Position numbers and translations under genes: made by a program
Source: Fremontodendron californicum
Lineage: Eukaryota > Streptophyta > Magnoliopsida > Malvales > Malvaceae
Direction: 5' to 3'
Assembly: GCA_030761205.1 (NCBI GenBank)
Contig: JAULJL010000010.1
Coordinates: 32,006,022-32,070,021, forward strand
DNA length: 64,000 nt
Shown here: positions 19,430 through 32,404 of the stretch, piece after piece
How positions within the stretch are numbered: the first letter of the stretch is position 1
Layout: every line of letters begins with the position of its first letter
The notes under the pieces: model-generated
The model's database searches: none
Told to the model about the DNA's origin: nothing
The model's input: only the letters and a program-made list of their open reading frames with translations

Positions 19430-22400
19430 ATGGGATCAAGTGAATGGTGTCTTCAGAAAAGAGATGATTTTAGGAGTGACTCGTTTTCAAGCAATGAGAA
19501 TGTGCCAGAAACAGGGTGCCTCTCAATTATTGTTCTTGGTGCCTCTGGTGATCTTGCCAAGAAGAAGACTTTCCCTGCTCTTTTTCATCTTTATTGCCAG
19601 GTTAGGTGTTATATTCATTGATTTTTTATTAGAACTGAAATGGAATTGATCTACGTCTCACTACTTGTGGAGTTTTCGGTTGGCTTTGCTGAAAGGCTAA
19701 ACATGGTGCACTGGGGTGCTAACCTTGAATGGGGATGGTGTGTATGCAGGGATTACTACCACCAGATGAGGTGCACATTTTTGGCTATGCAAGGACTAAG
19801 ATTTCAGATGACGAATTGAGAAATCGCATTCGTGGGTCAGACATCTATCCTCTCCTTTGAAAAGAACAAAAAAGAGAAAATTTTATCATTTGCTCCACTT
19901 CTACAGTTGTTCACTCTTTGGCCAAACAAATGTTGCTCACAATTGTTTCACTTTTTGATGAATGATGCAAAATCACAAATGATAGGTTTAACTGACATTT
20001 TAATTGAAATGGCAGATATCTTGTCAGTGACAAAAGTGCTTCACCCTCAGAAGATGTATCAAAGTTCTTACAGCTGGTCAGTACAGCCCTAGTTTATATG
20101 TTATACCACACTTCGATCCTATGTTTGCTTGTTAGTTTTAACAAGCAATTGCTATTATTTGTAGATTAAATATGTAAGTGGGTCATATGATGCTGGTGAG
20201 GGCTTTCAACTGTTGGACAAGGAAATTGCAAAGCATGAAATCTCAAAAAGTAGTCAAGAAGGGTCATCTCGGAGACTCTTTTATCTTGCACTTCCACCAT
20301 CAGTATATCCATCAGTTTGCAGGTTGATCAGGAAATATTGCATGAATAAATGTAGGTAAATTCTGTCCCAAGACCAACAGTGCTGGAATATATCATTATA
20401 GATGATTTGTAAGGCCTCTATGAAGAAATAATTTAATGTTGTCTGTACTTTTTTCATATTTGTTTCATAATTCACCAAAGCCAAGTAAAACTGCCATTCT
20501 GTCTTCTCTTGAACACAAGTTATAGATGGTTTCTGCCCAAGATTTTGGTGGAGAGAGGCAATATCTTATTTGATTCTACTTTGCTGGAAGTGTTCCTTCA
20601 TGATTAGAAGACTTTTGAGTTCACCTATTTACATGATATTTGCATGGACGTGATAACAAGATATATGATTTTTTTCCAGCTGATCTTGGTGGATGGACTC
20701 GGGTTGTTGTTGAGAAACCATTTGGAAAAGATTTGGACTCCGCAGAGCAACTGAGTTCCCAGATTGGAGAGTTGTTTGATGAACCTCAAATTTACCGTAT
20801 TGATCACTATTTGGGAAAGGAATTGGTCCAGAACCTGGTAATAAATGTGTAAACAGGTGCTTTGTATTTCTTGATTTTTTTTAGCAGCTCTGCTCATATC
20901 TGGCTTTATGGCACTTGCAGTTGGTACTTCGTTTTGCTAATCGCTTCTTCTTACCCCTTTGGAATCGTGACAACATTGATAATGTACAGGTGCGGATCCT
21001 TCTTTTATGGATGTTTAAAAATTCGAAACTGTTATGGCGAACGGTTGATTAGTTTAGGATATGCCTTATAGGCTTACTGGGATGGGCTGTCATATCATTG
21101 CCACAAGTTACATCAGTATATGCTGATATTTACTTCAAAATGGAAAAATGTCAAAACCATTGTTGGCCTGTCAGAGGTTTGTTAATTGTCAAGCTATAAT
21201 ATTCTTTTGATATTAATCTCTATTTTCTTTGTTTCTTCTGGCAGATTGTGTTCAGGGAGGATTTTGGAACTGAAGGTCGTGGTGGATATTTTGATGAATA
21301 CGGGTATGCTTCATAGCACTTATTTCAGATCCTCATTGTATTAGAAAATTTATGAAGAATCATGCACCTTCTCCTTGTATATGATTTGAAATACTTTTCC
21401 TAAAAAAGTGGAGCATCTTGTACACTAGAATGACTTTTGCTGGTTTCTTACAATTTCAATCCATAATTCCACCTGAATTTGGAAAAGAATACATGACCTA
21501 CCTGGTACTCAAGAGATATTAACTAAAGGAGAACATGTTAAATATCTGCTTTCTTAGTTCTTTTTCCTTTTGTGCTCTTTGTGCAGAATTATCCGCGATA
21601 TTATCCAAAACCACCTGTTGCAGGTAAGGTCATTACTAACCTCAACTAGATATCATATGGTTAAAAATGAAGCCTTTGCATCATTTGCTGTGTGTGTAAT
21701 TGGAGTTTCCACAAGTTAGAATATAATTTCCTACAATTTGTGCAGTTGTGCTTTTATTAGATCTATTAAGTTAGTTGATACACTGATACTTGTTGTAAAA
21801 AGAAGTTCCTTAGATCATGTGCTCATTTTGATTTCTGAAGGCATTATGTTGCTTGACTCCTTTACCCAAAAGGAAAGAAGAACAAACAAAAAACAAGTTT
21901 GAGGAAGAACATGCTATGTACCGTTAGCCTACTTCACTTATTTATTTAGTTCATACCAACTGCAGGTTCTTTGTCTTGTTGCTATGGAGAAGCCTGTCTC
22001 TCTCAAACCTGAGTACATTCGTGATGAGAAAGTGAAGGTGCGCATCTTTTTCACTCCATACTTTAGGAAGTGACTGCTAGTTGTTTCATATCTATGCCCT
22101 AGAAGAATTACAATATGCATAACAAACCAATTGAGTTTCAACGCGTCCATTAAAGAGTATATGGTTGATGTAATACTCCCTATAATTTCTTAGTATTCTT
22201 CTAGTTTAGGTATTCTAAGTCTGTGCTTTCTTTACCATATGCTGATTACTATACGAAATCCAGGTTCTTCAATCAGTACTTCCAATTAAAGATGAAGAGG
22301 TTGTACTTGGACAATATGAAGGTTACAGAGATGATCCTACAGTTCCTGACCACTCAAATACTCCAACATTTGCAACTGTTATTCTCCGTATACATAACGA

Positions 22401-25018
22401 AAGATGGGAAGGTAGTATTTTGCATCATTTTGTTTGTTATTGTCTCGTATAAAATCTTTTTGGTGGCTCAGCCCTAGAAAATCTGAACAACTCATTTGTA
22501 ATTTGATGTTATTTTATCCTTCCATGTCTGAGTCTGTCAGTCATTACTGTTGATTGTTTTATGTGCTTCTTCATTGGATCGATGCAAATCATAAATTTAA
22601 TTTAAATTTCTCATAGATTTTCTAATTTCACTTTTTGGTTTGTTTCCAGGTGTTCCATTTATACTAAAGGCAGGGAAAGCATTGAATTCAAGAAAGGCAG
22701 AGATACGTGTTCAATTTAAGGATGTTCCTGGTGATATATTCAAATGTATGACAATAGACCTTTACGATTCTTTATAACTTCGCATATATGATTGCTCGTT
22801 TCTGTTGAGCTGTTTCTGCAGTCTCTTTGATGAACTTGAGTGTAGAAGTGTGATAATCTCCAACTTAAGTTTGGGCAATTAATTACATGGGAAGTTATCA
22901 CATTTATGATTAATGGAATGGACTTCAGAAGCTTACTTTGAAAGCTAAGATAGTGGTCTTTTTATATGTAGGGTGTCTTTAATGATTATTTCTCTATGAT
23001 AGATGAAATACATGTCATTTCTTGATCTAAAAAGACAATGGTAATTATCCATAAATGAAAGATAATGAGCTGGAAAGTACAGTTATAGGACAAGTGAATT
23101 AGGGTGTTAGATGGATAAGCATATTTGAAGGTTTAGTTGTACTTATGATTAAGATGTTAGATCGAAAGCACATTTTTTAAAATGTAATAAAAGCTGGCAT
23201 AGATAAAGCACGTTTACTGTTATTGCCAAAACCCCTTTCTTTATTTACTTTTTTGAAGTGTTCTAAGTTCTAACCTTTTGATCAGCTTGTTGCTTGAATT
23301 TTTTGTTCTTTATTTAGGTAAAAAGCAAGGGAGAAATGAGTTTGTCATACGCCTGCAACCTTATGAAGCGATGTACATGAAGCTAACAGTGAGTTTGCTA
23401 ATCTTATTGTGTCCATCTGAAAGCTATTAGAGCTATAATTTCTATGTATGAGGATTTTCCTGCTTGTAGATTTTTCCTTTATGCTTCAAGATGTATTGAG
23501 AAGTTCTGCTATTTTCTGTCTAAAAAACACTGCACATATGTTTGTCTGCTAAATTTGAATACAAGATATTTTAAAACCAATAGTTATCGTTTCATATTAT
23601 CGTAAATCTTCAGTTGTGGGTGGTGACCAGATGTGAGCCTGCTCCTTGTGGTAACTTATGGGCACTGTTGAGCACCAATCCCGAATACTTGATGCCCTTT
23701 CCTTGTGTTATCAGATTTTATAAACATTTATATGAATTTTCTAGATTTTACTGAAATCCATAGCCAGATTCTGCAAAAACTGCTCATGTAGCCAACCACG
23801 AGCGACCGGAATTATTTGCAAGATCTTTATGCTTGTATATTGACTTGCATTTTTGTCTCTGATGCAGGTGAAGCAGCCTGGTCTGGAGATGTTAGCAGTG
23901 CAAAGTGAACTAGACTTGTCATACGGGCAACGCTATCAAGGTGTTACGATCCCAGAGGCTTATGAACGTCTTATTCTTGACACGTATGATCTTTGCCCTT
24001 GCTGATCCTTGAAATATTCTTGTCTGCAATTCTTTACTCTTTCTGCTTTCAAATGAAATGCATCGATTTTCATCTGAGCTTCAAAGGCTAGTAGGTTTGG
24101 AAATGAGGATCAGAAAACTGTGATAACTAGTTAAAATACAAGTGAATTAAGAATAGGAGTTTTACAGCCTATTTTTGGTTTTACAGGATAAGAGGCGATC
24201 AGCAGCATTTTGTTCGCAGAGATGAGTTAAAGGTAAGAATTTGGGTTAAAGTACTTAAACAGTCCTTGTACTATAGTCAAAAGTACATTTTAGTCCCTGT
24301 ATTATAGAAGTGAGTAATTTAATTTTTGTACGTTTGAAATTGGTGCAAAGAAGTAAAATTGGTAACAGTTTTAATGGGAAACCGTTTAAATGCTGAAATG
24401 GACATATGAAACTGACAGAAAAGACTTAGAAACTCAAGTGGAATTTAGAAAAACATAAATTTTTTACCCAAATCTCTCCCTTACCCGTAAAAACATGTTA
24501 TCATTTTTTTCGAAGTCATCTATTGTGTCAGTTTCTAAATTCTACCTGAGCAAAAAAATTTGACACGTCATTATTTTTTCCAAGTCATCTATTCAAACAG
24601 TTTCACATGTTCATGTCAGCATTTAGATGGTTTTCCATTAACACAGTTACTAATTTTACTTCTTTGCACCAATTTTAAACGTACAAGGATTAAATTATTC
24701 GCTTCTATAGTACAATGACTGAAACGCACTTTTGATTATAGTACAGGGACTATCTAGATACTTTAACCTAAGAATTTGTATATACTTCGGAAGAAGAAAA
24801 CTTATAGTGGAAATTCAAACTGACATTCATTCATATGCTTCAATCGTCAGGCGGCATGGGAGATTTTCACGCCTCTTCTACACAGAATCGACAATGGCGA
24901 AATGAAGCCAATTCCGTACCATCCAGGCAGCCGCGGTCCTGAAGAAGCAGATGAGCTTTCGGCTAAAGCTGGCTATGTTCAAACAAATGGGTATATTTGG
25001 ATTCCTCCCACCTTGTAG
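19430..25018 (+). CDS. G6PD: Glucose-6-phosphate 1-dehydrogenase, cytosolic
   Basis: Oxidises glucose-6-phosphate to 6-phosphogluconolactone with NADP+, the first step of the oxidative pentose phosphate pathway. Coding exons: 19430-19600, 19750-19835, 20016-20076, 20165-20351, 20680-20837, 20921-20989, 21245-21303, 21587-21623, 21966-22037, 22264-22411, 22650-22745, 23318-23388, 23868-23983, 24187-24232 and 24851-25018. The total is 514 residues, as in plant cytosolic isoforms, with no plastid transit peptide. The NADP-binding motif [10 protein letters not shown] is at residues 37-46 and the active-site RIDHYLGK at 208-215. The end GYIWIPPTL is typical. Exon 4 must use the donor GTAGGT at 20352; a second GT four bases later would give a stop at once. 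A 5' untranslated intron probably ends near 19368. Intron 14 contains a 526-bp foldback element directly beside its donor. Confidence 0.96.
24243..24768. mobile_element. GGGTTAAAGTA foldback element with 9-bp duplication (G6PDH intron 14)
   Basis: A 526-bp element whose left end GGGTTAAAGTACTTAAACAG pairs with the right end CTAGATACTTTAACC. Inner inverted blocks (GTACTATAGTCAAAAGT and ACTTTTGATTATAGTAC) continue the hairpin. It is flanked by a perfect 9-bp repeat TAAGAATTT (24234-24242 and 24769-24777). A 9-bp duplication is the Mutator-like signature. The left duplication overlaps the intron donor: the GT is at 24233-24234. Confidence 0.88.
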
Positions 25019-26069
25019 AAACTTGCTAGCTTGTGGTATTTTCCTTATTCCATCACCATTGCCATACAAGTTGAGGTTTCTTTAAGGCCCCAGTTTTTAA
25101 CACATCCAATAAAGTGCCAGCCATGTAACCCTATCTTACCCGGGCCTGCCGGTTATAGTATGTCACAAGAATATGCTAAGCCTTATAACTTGTTACCCTA
25201 CTTATTTGAAGTATGTACCTTATTCTGTGTGTAGAATATGATTCCATATCCCTTTGAATCATATTTGGAACACTTTATGAAGGGTCTTTCCTTGTCATAC
25301 AGGAGAAGATTTTGTTTCTGTTTTGATGGTATGGCATCAGGTTAGCTTGATCCTAGAATAAAACTCTTTCAAGCCTGTTTACTTGAGCCACCAATTTGTA
25401 TTTTGCAATAAATCCATAGCTCCATATTCAATGATAATAATCCATTCAAAGAACATCCTTGAGTTTTTCACCTTTTTGAGCAAAGATATCCTCAATTCAA
25501 CATCTCTCCCTAGAAGGATTCCAAAACTTTCCATTGGAGCTAAAGGATTATACTTTTCAAACCAAACTCCCAAGGGAATAAAAAGATGCAGTTGATATGA
25601 ATCCGGGTCTTAATTTGAGGTGATATTCAGTAGATTTGGAGTTCGAAATTTAGCATATGTAACTTCTTTTTCTATCTCGGGGCAGCTGATATCATACAAA
25701 ATTTGATCTTTACTTTTTAGATCTGATATATTCATTATCAATCACAAAAAGGGTTTGTATACCAAAAAAATTTGCAATAATCTTAAAGACTCTGACCCTT
25801 AATTTCTTAATTGACATGCTAAGTTAGAATAAATTATAGTGACCTTACTTTATTCAGATTAATGACATGAGATTTATCCTAATAAGAATACTTAATAATC
25901 TTTCTCCTTTTTGAAAAATATTTTTTGTTTTCCACATTAGTTGGAAGATGAGGGAACCAAACAAAGAATAGTAAGTTAGCTAAAGCAAAGAAAACCTAGG
26001 AAGGCAGGTAAACCATGTGGAGCCCTAACTTTCCATGCATCTGTCTTTTGAAAGCTTTCTTCTATCAGC

Positions 26070-26152
<83 letters not shown>

Positions 26153-26797
26153 TCCTTTTCACTTTTTTCAAATTCCCTCAACCTTTACCTCTAATTTAAC
26201 CTTTCACTTTACTTGTCAAAACATGCTACCCAAAATACCAAAACTAACTTCATAAATTAAGCACTATATTCTCATTTTATCAAAGCATGTATTGATGCAA
26301 ATATCAAAATATCTAAAATTTCAATTATAAAACGATATTTCGATACGGTTCATCACGCTTTCGAATGAAGCATTAATTAAAAAAATAAAAAATTATGTTA
26401 AAAAGTTATATATATATATATATATATATTAAGTCATGATTGATGCAAATATGTTGCAACAACCCTAACCAAAATGTATTTATTGACATAAGAACAATTG
26501 ACATGATTTTAAATCTAACATATTTTATTTTATTAAAAATGGTTTCACACTAATAGTTGGGGCATGGGATTATGAAAAAAAAAACACTTTGATTGTTTCA
26601 AATAGGAAAATTTTGAAGCATGGCAAAGTAGACTTGATGGATGTGATAATAGCTTCTAAAATGATGTTTGAACATAATAATTTAATGGTTTGGACATAAC
26701 ATTATTTGGATTTTGTGAAAGAAAAAAAAAAGAATTAAGTATTCAGTAGGGAATTAAAATTTTAATACTAGATAAAATATCAATGTCAAGCTATTTT
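25019..26797. other. 3' flank of G6PDH and spacer
   Basis: The first few hundred bases are likely the G6PDH 3' UTR. No convincing gene follows. A long (CT)n microsatellite lies at 26075-26149 and a (TA)n run at 26407-26429. Confidence 0.4.
26075..26149. repeat. (CT)n microsatellite
   Basis: About 37 uninterrupted CT repeats, the longest dinucleotide run of this type in the window. Confidence 0.97.
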
Positions 26798-27056
26798 TAG
26801 ACCTGCTCAAGGGCCGAGCAGCCCTCCCGGCCCGGTAGGATATTTTGTGTTCCGGGCCGGCCCGGAACAGTAATTTTTATTATAATAATATTATTTTATT
26901 TAATTTTAATTATAAAAAAATTAAAAAAAATTATTTTTTATTCCAATGAAGTGTTTCGGGCCTAAAACGGGCGGGCCGAGCCGACCCAGGGCCGGGCCTG
27001 AGCAGAGAAAATAAAAAAAACGGACCGCGACCCGGCCCGGCCCATGAGCAGCTCTA
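26798..27056. mobile_element. TAGACCTGCTC element (GGCCCGG-word family)
   Basis: A 259-bp element beginning TAGACCTGCTCAAGGGCC and ending GGCCCATGAGCAGCTCTA. It is flanked by a perfect 8-bp repeat GCTATTTT (26790-26797 and 27057-27064). Both subterminal parts are dense in CCGGCCCGG/GGGCCGGCCC words, with an AT-rich centre. Confidence 0.85.
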
Positions 27057-28829
27057 GCTATTTTATGCTTATCATAAAACTTTAAGATATTTCTACCGTA
27101 TCAATTAAATTGTCAAATTATAACATTATATTATGTTATTTAGATTTTTTTTTAAATATATGTTTAATATTTATGTTTGACATATATTCAGACATGAGTA
27201 TAAAATATGATTTTTTAAATAAATAAAAAAACTTAAAAAAATAAATATAATTGTATCAAACGCATACCCGTACAACATCTATGCGAATATGAATAACCTA
27301 AGTAATATATGTCAATTTTATGACACATTTTTCATTTGTCTTTACTTTGTCTCTAATTTCAAATAATGGAAATTTGTCCAAGAAATTTGCATACTTTATT
27401 ATAATTAAAACAATTAGAGAGTGAATATTCAAATTTGACGAAGGATGGCTACCCTTTGGATTAAACAATACACTTAGACTAATAAATATACAGAATAATA
27501 GAAAGAAAATTTATATAATTACCAATAAATTTGTTTCAAATTATTAAAATATAAATAGTTTCAAATTTAAAATTTAACTCAAATAATTTATTTACTTATA
27601 AATTTTCAGAAAATTAAAATTTGATTATCAACACTTGTAATTGTCTATCTCCTATATACTCCATAGCCTCGACCTCCCCATATATATATATATATTATTA
27701 TCTATATTATTATAAAAAGAGTGATTGAATTAGTGTGGAGTTAAGTGACAATAATTCAGTCACTGAAAATTTCAAAAAATCATTAAATATTATAAAAAAA
27801 TAAAAATATATATGTTTTTTAATATTTTATATAATAATTTTTACAAAAAAATTACCCATTTTTCTTTATATTTAATTTAAAAATATATAATTTATTATAT
27901 TTTAAAAAATATATTTTCATTGTGAGATTCTAGTATATATATAAATTTATTCCATGATGATCTTAAGTTGGTTTCACCAGCCACCACTTACCGGTCCCAA
28001 AAAAAAAAAAAGCCTTACTTTTTTGGATAAGAAAAGGCTTACTTTACCCCAAAAAATGTTTACCTTCATTAATTATTAATTATTAGTATCATAACAAATA
28101 ATTTTTTATCCTTTTATTATCTAACAATTCATTAATAATAATGAATATATATATATTTTTTTAATTTTTGAAAGACACCACCCATATCAAACTCCTCCAA
28201 GGGCTAGTCTTTGTTTCCTCTCCCTTCTTTCTCTCCTTCTTCCCTATTTTTAGCAAACTCTGATTCTCTTTCTCTGTTCTTTTCCCTTTTAACTTTTCTT
28301 CTTCTCTTTCTCTCCGCATTGCTCTTTGCATGGAAAAGTTTGGTCAAAAACTTTTGATTCTTTATCTCCTGAATTAGATTCTTTCATAATAAAAAAAAAG
28401 ATTATTTTTTTTTCTTTTTCAAATCCCTTGTCCTTCTTCAGTTCTCTCTTTGTTTCCCATTCTTTCAGAGTTCCAACTTTTACCTGTTCTCTCTTTGTTT
28501 CCCATTCTTTCAGAGTTCCAACTTTTACCTTCAAATTCACAGAAAAAGGGTAAAAAAAAAAATCTATTTTTCAGCTTAAATTAGGCTCCTTTCATTAGGT
28601 TTTTACAAGAAACTCTATAGAATTTCTGGTGTCTTATGTTTTTTTTAAGTCTTGTTTGTCACTTGAAATAATGGGTTGTCTTGTATTTTTTTATTAGACT
28701 TCTATAAATTTGGTTCATTTATTTTGGTTGTTGAATCATGTTATTTCTTTCCATTCTTGGCTGAGTTTAGGGTTCTTGATAGTGGGTTGTTTTTTTATCT
28801 TGGATGTGTTGGTGATTGAAGATAAAAAA
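27057..28829. other. Spacer and 5' leader of SKIP14
   Basis: AT-rich, with a badly decayed CTATGTTG-family copy near 27125-27305 (ATATTCAGACATGAGTATAAA and following). Positions from about 28200 are pyrimidine-rich and likely hold the promoter and leader of SKIP14, including a tandem duplication at 28441-28530. No other gene is seen. Confidence 0.4.
28441..28530. repeat. Perfect 45-bp tandem duplication upstream of SKIP14
   Basis: Two identical 45-bp units (28441-28485 and 28486-28530), each starting GTTCTCTCTTTGTTTCCC and ending TTCCAACTTTTACCT. It lies about 300 bp before the start codon, probably in the 5' leader. Confidence 0.95.
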
Positions 28830-31005
28830 ATGGCTTTGAATTGGGATGATTTTGGGAATTCTTTGAGTTTTTGGAGTTGCAATTGGGATGTGGAAAAAGC
28901 CCATTTTAGTGGAAGTGTCAAAAGTGAATCAAAAGGCTTTTCTGAGGCTGTTAATGATGATATTGTTGATAGATTGCCTGCAGATCCATTTGGGATGGAA
29001 ATAAGGTCTAGTTTTGCTGCAGCAATCACAGGTTGGATTCATGATGTTGAGAATGATTTGGAGTCAGATTTATGTGTGTTTGGTATGCAAGATAGTGAGG
29101 AAAAGAAGATTGCTGATCAACAACATTTGTTTAAGGGTCTAAATTGGGTTTGGAATGGGACCATGAGTTTCCAACAGGAAGAAGAAGAAGAAGAAGAAGG
29201 TAACTCTAGTTTTTATGGATTTGGTTCTGAAGATGATGATAAAACGATTGGTGATCAATCATCTTTCTTTAAAAGTATGAATTGGGTTTGGAATGGTAAC
29301 TTTGAAATCAACCAAATATCAATCCCAAATGATGATTTTAATGGATTTGGGATTGGTAATGGACTTTCCAATGGAAGAGGTTTTGTATTCAATGATGAAA
29401 GTAAAGGATTGGAGGATTGCAAGGGAGTTTTTTGTGATGATGATAGTGAAGGAGCTGCACCAAATGATGCTTTGTTTTTTACTCTTGGTTATCTTGGTGT
29501 TAAGGATCTTCTTGCAGTTGAAAAGGTCTGTAGGTCTTTGCGGGATGCGGTTAGAAGTGATCCTCTTCTCTGGAGGAGCATCCATATTGAACATTCATTG
29601 AGTAAGAGGATTACTGATGATGCTCTTTTGAAATTAACTAGCAGGGCTCAAGGCACTATTGAATGCTTGAGTCTTGTCGGGTGCGTAAAGATCACCGATG
29701 ATGGCTTGAAGCGTGTGCTTGAAAGTAATCCCAAGCTCACTAAGGTTAGTACTTAGTGTTTGCAGTTCAAGTAGTTATTTTGAGTCAATATGTTTAATTT
29801 TTATATATAGAGTATAGAGTATAGACATTGATTTATTATATAATTCTTAGATATACATATATTTTAAGGACAATCACTCACATAATTGTTTGTTTTAATT
29901 GCTTTAATACTGTTTTGCCTCCTTTGTTATGTGCTAGTGGTGTATGGATTTGAAGGTGTAAAGTCGATTTTCATTTTGACTATAATTGTTCGCAAGATTA
30001 CTCTCTTGTGTGTTTAATTAGCTAGTTGACTTGGTGTGATTGTTATTGTTGACATGGTGTGATTGTTATGTATTTATCAGATTGCATATCATTTTAAGAT
30101 TGTTAGTATATTAATTCTAACATGTGGATTGTTCACGGGATAAAATATTTTATGGGATGGTCTTCTAAATTCAAAGACAATTTAGAATTTCAATTGGTGA
30201 TAAGATTCTGGTAATTGTATTGAAGTATCTTATTGCAATTAAAACTTAAAAGTGAGTTATTTGCTGCTTTTGGTGTCATAAAACTTTCTGTATTAGTTTC
30301 AATTTTCGCTCACTAGTCATTTATTGAAATTGATTGTTGGCAAAAATATCATATTTTAATTTCCTTAAAGTTTTGTTGCTTGAATTTATTAAAGCTGGAT
30401 TTTAAACAATTTTTGCTCTCTTTGAAATCATAGCAAAATAATCCATCTGCACATTTTCCATGCAGTTAAGTGTGCCGGAATGTACGAGACTCAGTGTTGA
30501 GGGCATACTGTTCAATTTAAGAGCCTTCAAGTCTGTTGGGTTTCCAGGAATAAAACATTTGAGAGTAGGAGGAAGTTTTGGTGTAACGGAAGAGCAATTC
30601 AAAGAGTTGAAGTTCTTACTTGATGTAGATAACTCAATGCAATTGAGAGACAAAAAACCACGATTTTTTCGTCAGGGACAGCTGCATCTCATGTGTGATG
30701 ATGATAGACCCATTGATATTGAAGTTTGTCCCAGATGTCAGAAGTTGAAACTAGTTTATGATTGTCCATCAGAGAGTTGTAGAAAAACACGTCATGCTGC
30801 TCAGTTGTGCAGGGCTTGCATTCTCTGCATTGCCCGTTGTATTCATTGTGGATGTTGTTTTAAGGACTGTGACTATGAGGAAACATTTACTTTAGATTTG
30901 CTTTGTTTTAATTGTGAAGAGAAACCAGAAGTAATGGGTGCCTCTTCTTCTAAGCACAACGTCTTTCATCAAGAGACGAGGTATCAGTTTTGTTTTTATG
31001 GCTAG
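28830..31005 (+). CDS. SKIP14: F-box protein SKIP14
   Basis: F-box subunit expected to bind SKP1/ASK and supply substrate specificity to an SCF ubiquitin ligase; the substrate is not known to me. Coding exons are 28830-29744 and 30466-31005, giving 484 residues. ATG 28830 (MALNWDDFGNSLSFWSCNW) is preferred because plant SKIP14 proteins start MALNF/MALNW. An in-frame ATG at 28710 would add a hydrophobic leader unlike the family. The F-box is near residues 208-256 (NDALFFTLGYLGVKDLLAVE). LRR-like segments follow (IECLSLVGCVKITDDGLKRV). The C-terminus from about residue 392 is rich in Cys/His, starting CPRCQKLKLVYDC, and may bind zinc. Residues near 98-115 and 144-160 repeat a FK.(L/M)NWVWNG block next to an acidic Glu run. 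Confidence 0.92.
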
Positions 31006-32103
31006 CTTAGAAGATGCTTGCAGACTGTGGATAAGACTTTTGCAAAATGCAAATCTAGCAGGTGGTTGTTGAATAAGTGAAGTTTAATACAATCCTTGCA
31101 TCTTATTCAACTTCTCATTTCTACATTAATGGGTATTTCTTGCTTTGTTGGTTCATGCAGTGAAAGATTGAAGTCACTTATTTCGATCTTGTGAAGAATC
31201 GAGGTTGGTTGACAGAAACAAGATATTGAAGACAGATACGCTGGTGAAAAAAAAAAAAAGAAGGTAAACAAAAGAATTACTGCGTATATCCTATCGAGGA
31301 TTGTGTTGAATAAACATTTCTTAGATTGTTCTTCGTTCAATCATCGAGGATTGTGTTGAATAAACATTTCTTAGATTGTTCTTCGTTCAATCATCGAGGA
31401 GAAGCAATCTTGTGAAAAAAATGGTCTAGAATCTGGATGGTGTTTTGCTCTTGCACTAAGCCAGGGCAGCATTAGGTGTTTTGCTCTGCACTAAGCCGGG
31501 GCAACAATGCTGTAAAATCCGTTATTTTCATAGGATCTTTCTTATTGAAAAATTGAAGGATAGCTGTAATCTAATCAATGGAGCTCTTATTCTCCATTTA
31601 TTATTTCTTTGTTTGACTGAATTGATTTGGTAGTCCTAATTTGTCATTAACCGTATCTTATGTAATCTTCATTTTCAAGTTATGCATTATGAAATTATGA
31701 ACACAAAGGTAAATATAGTCAACCAATCCTAGCCGACTCCTAGTTGGATTTGGATGATCCCTTATCAAAATTATATATTTATAAATAATTTCCTTTATGA
31801 TTTGGGATTATATTATTATTATGAATGTAAATGGTAATGATTTTTGAATTAATTATTGTTATTATTATTGCTATTTAAAATTTTAAAAGAAAATATAGTA
31901 AGAGAAATTATTCTATTTACGGTCAGAATTTTAGATTTCACAAACGATATTAGCATGATAAAAACATATATTTTAGAGTATATTTTAAATTATAAAATAT
32001 GCAGTAGTTTTTTAATTTTGTTTGTGAAATTAAAAAATTTTACTATAAATATATCAAAGATAGATTTATATAATTAAGGGATTTCTTTTCTCTCTGTCTA
32101 AAC
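31006..32103. other. 3' UTR of SKIP14 and spacer
   Basis: Positions 31006 to about 31700 are likely the 3' UTR and flank of SKIP14, with a 50-bp tandem duplication at 31293-31400. AT-rich spacer with no gene follows. Confidence 0.45.
31293..31400. repeat. 50-bp tandem duplication in the SKIP14 3' region
   Basis: Two copies with a 50-bp period (31293-31342 and 31343-31392), plus the first eight bases ATCGAGGA of a third. Each unit starts ATCGAGGATTGTGTTGAAT. Confidence 0.95.
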
Positions 32104-32404
32104 TAGACTTATCCATGGGTTGGGCCGCGGCCTTGAAAATTATTTTTTTTCATGCCCAAGCCCATTCAGGTCGGGCCTGTGTCGGCTCGTATAGGTCAGT
32201 TTTACTATTCAAAAATATTAAAAAATTATTTTTATATTAATATTTATATATATTTTATAATTAAATTTAAATAAAAAAATATTTTTTATTTAATAAATAA
32301 TAATTCGGGTCGAGCCGGACCTACTCGAATTACAAATGAACTTGTACAAGTCCGGATCAATACGGATCGGGTCGGACGGGCTACCCAGTCCGTGGACAGG
32401 TCTA
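32104..32404. mobile_element. TAGACTTATCC element (GGGTCGG-word family)
   Basis: It starts TAGACTTATCCATGGGTTGG and ends CGTGGACAGGTCTA. Flanking 8-mers are GTCTAAAC (32096-32103) and GTCTGAAC (32405-32412), 7 of 8 identical. The interior repeats GGGTCGG, CGGGCC and GGATCGG words around an AT-rich centre. It lies about 390 bp upstream of NBP35. Confidence 0.8.

Noticed and set aside
26075..26149. Possible CRISPR-like or functional array
   Set aside because: It is a simple CT microsatellite without spacers. No CRISPR array is expected or seen in this plant nuclear DNA.
28710..28829. Longer SKIP14 start at 28710 with a hydrophobic leader
   Set aside because: F-box proteins of this family start at MALN; the upstream part looks like AT-rich leader sequence read by chance.
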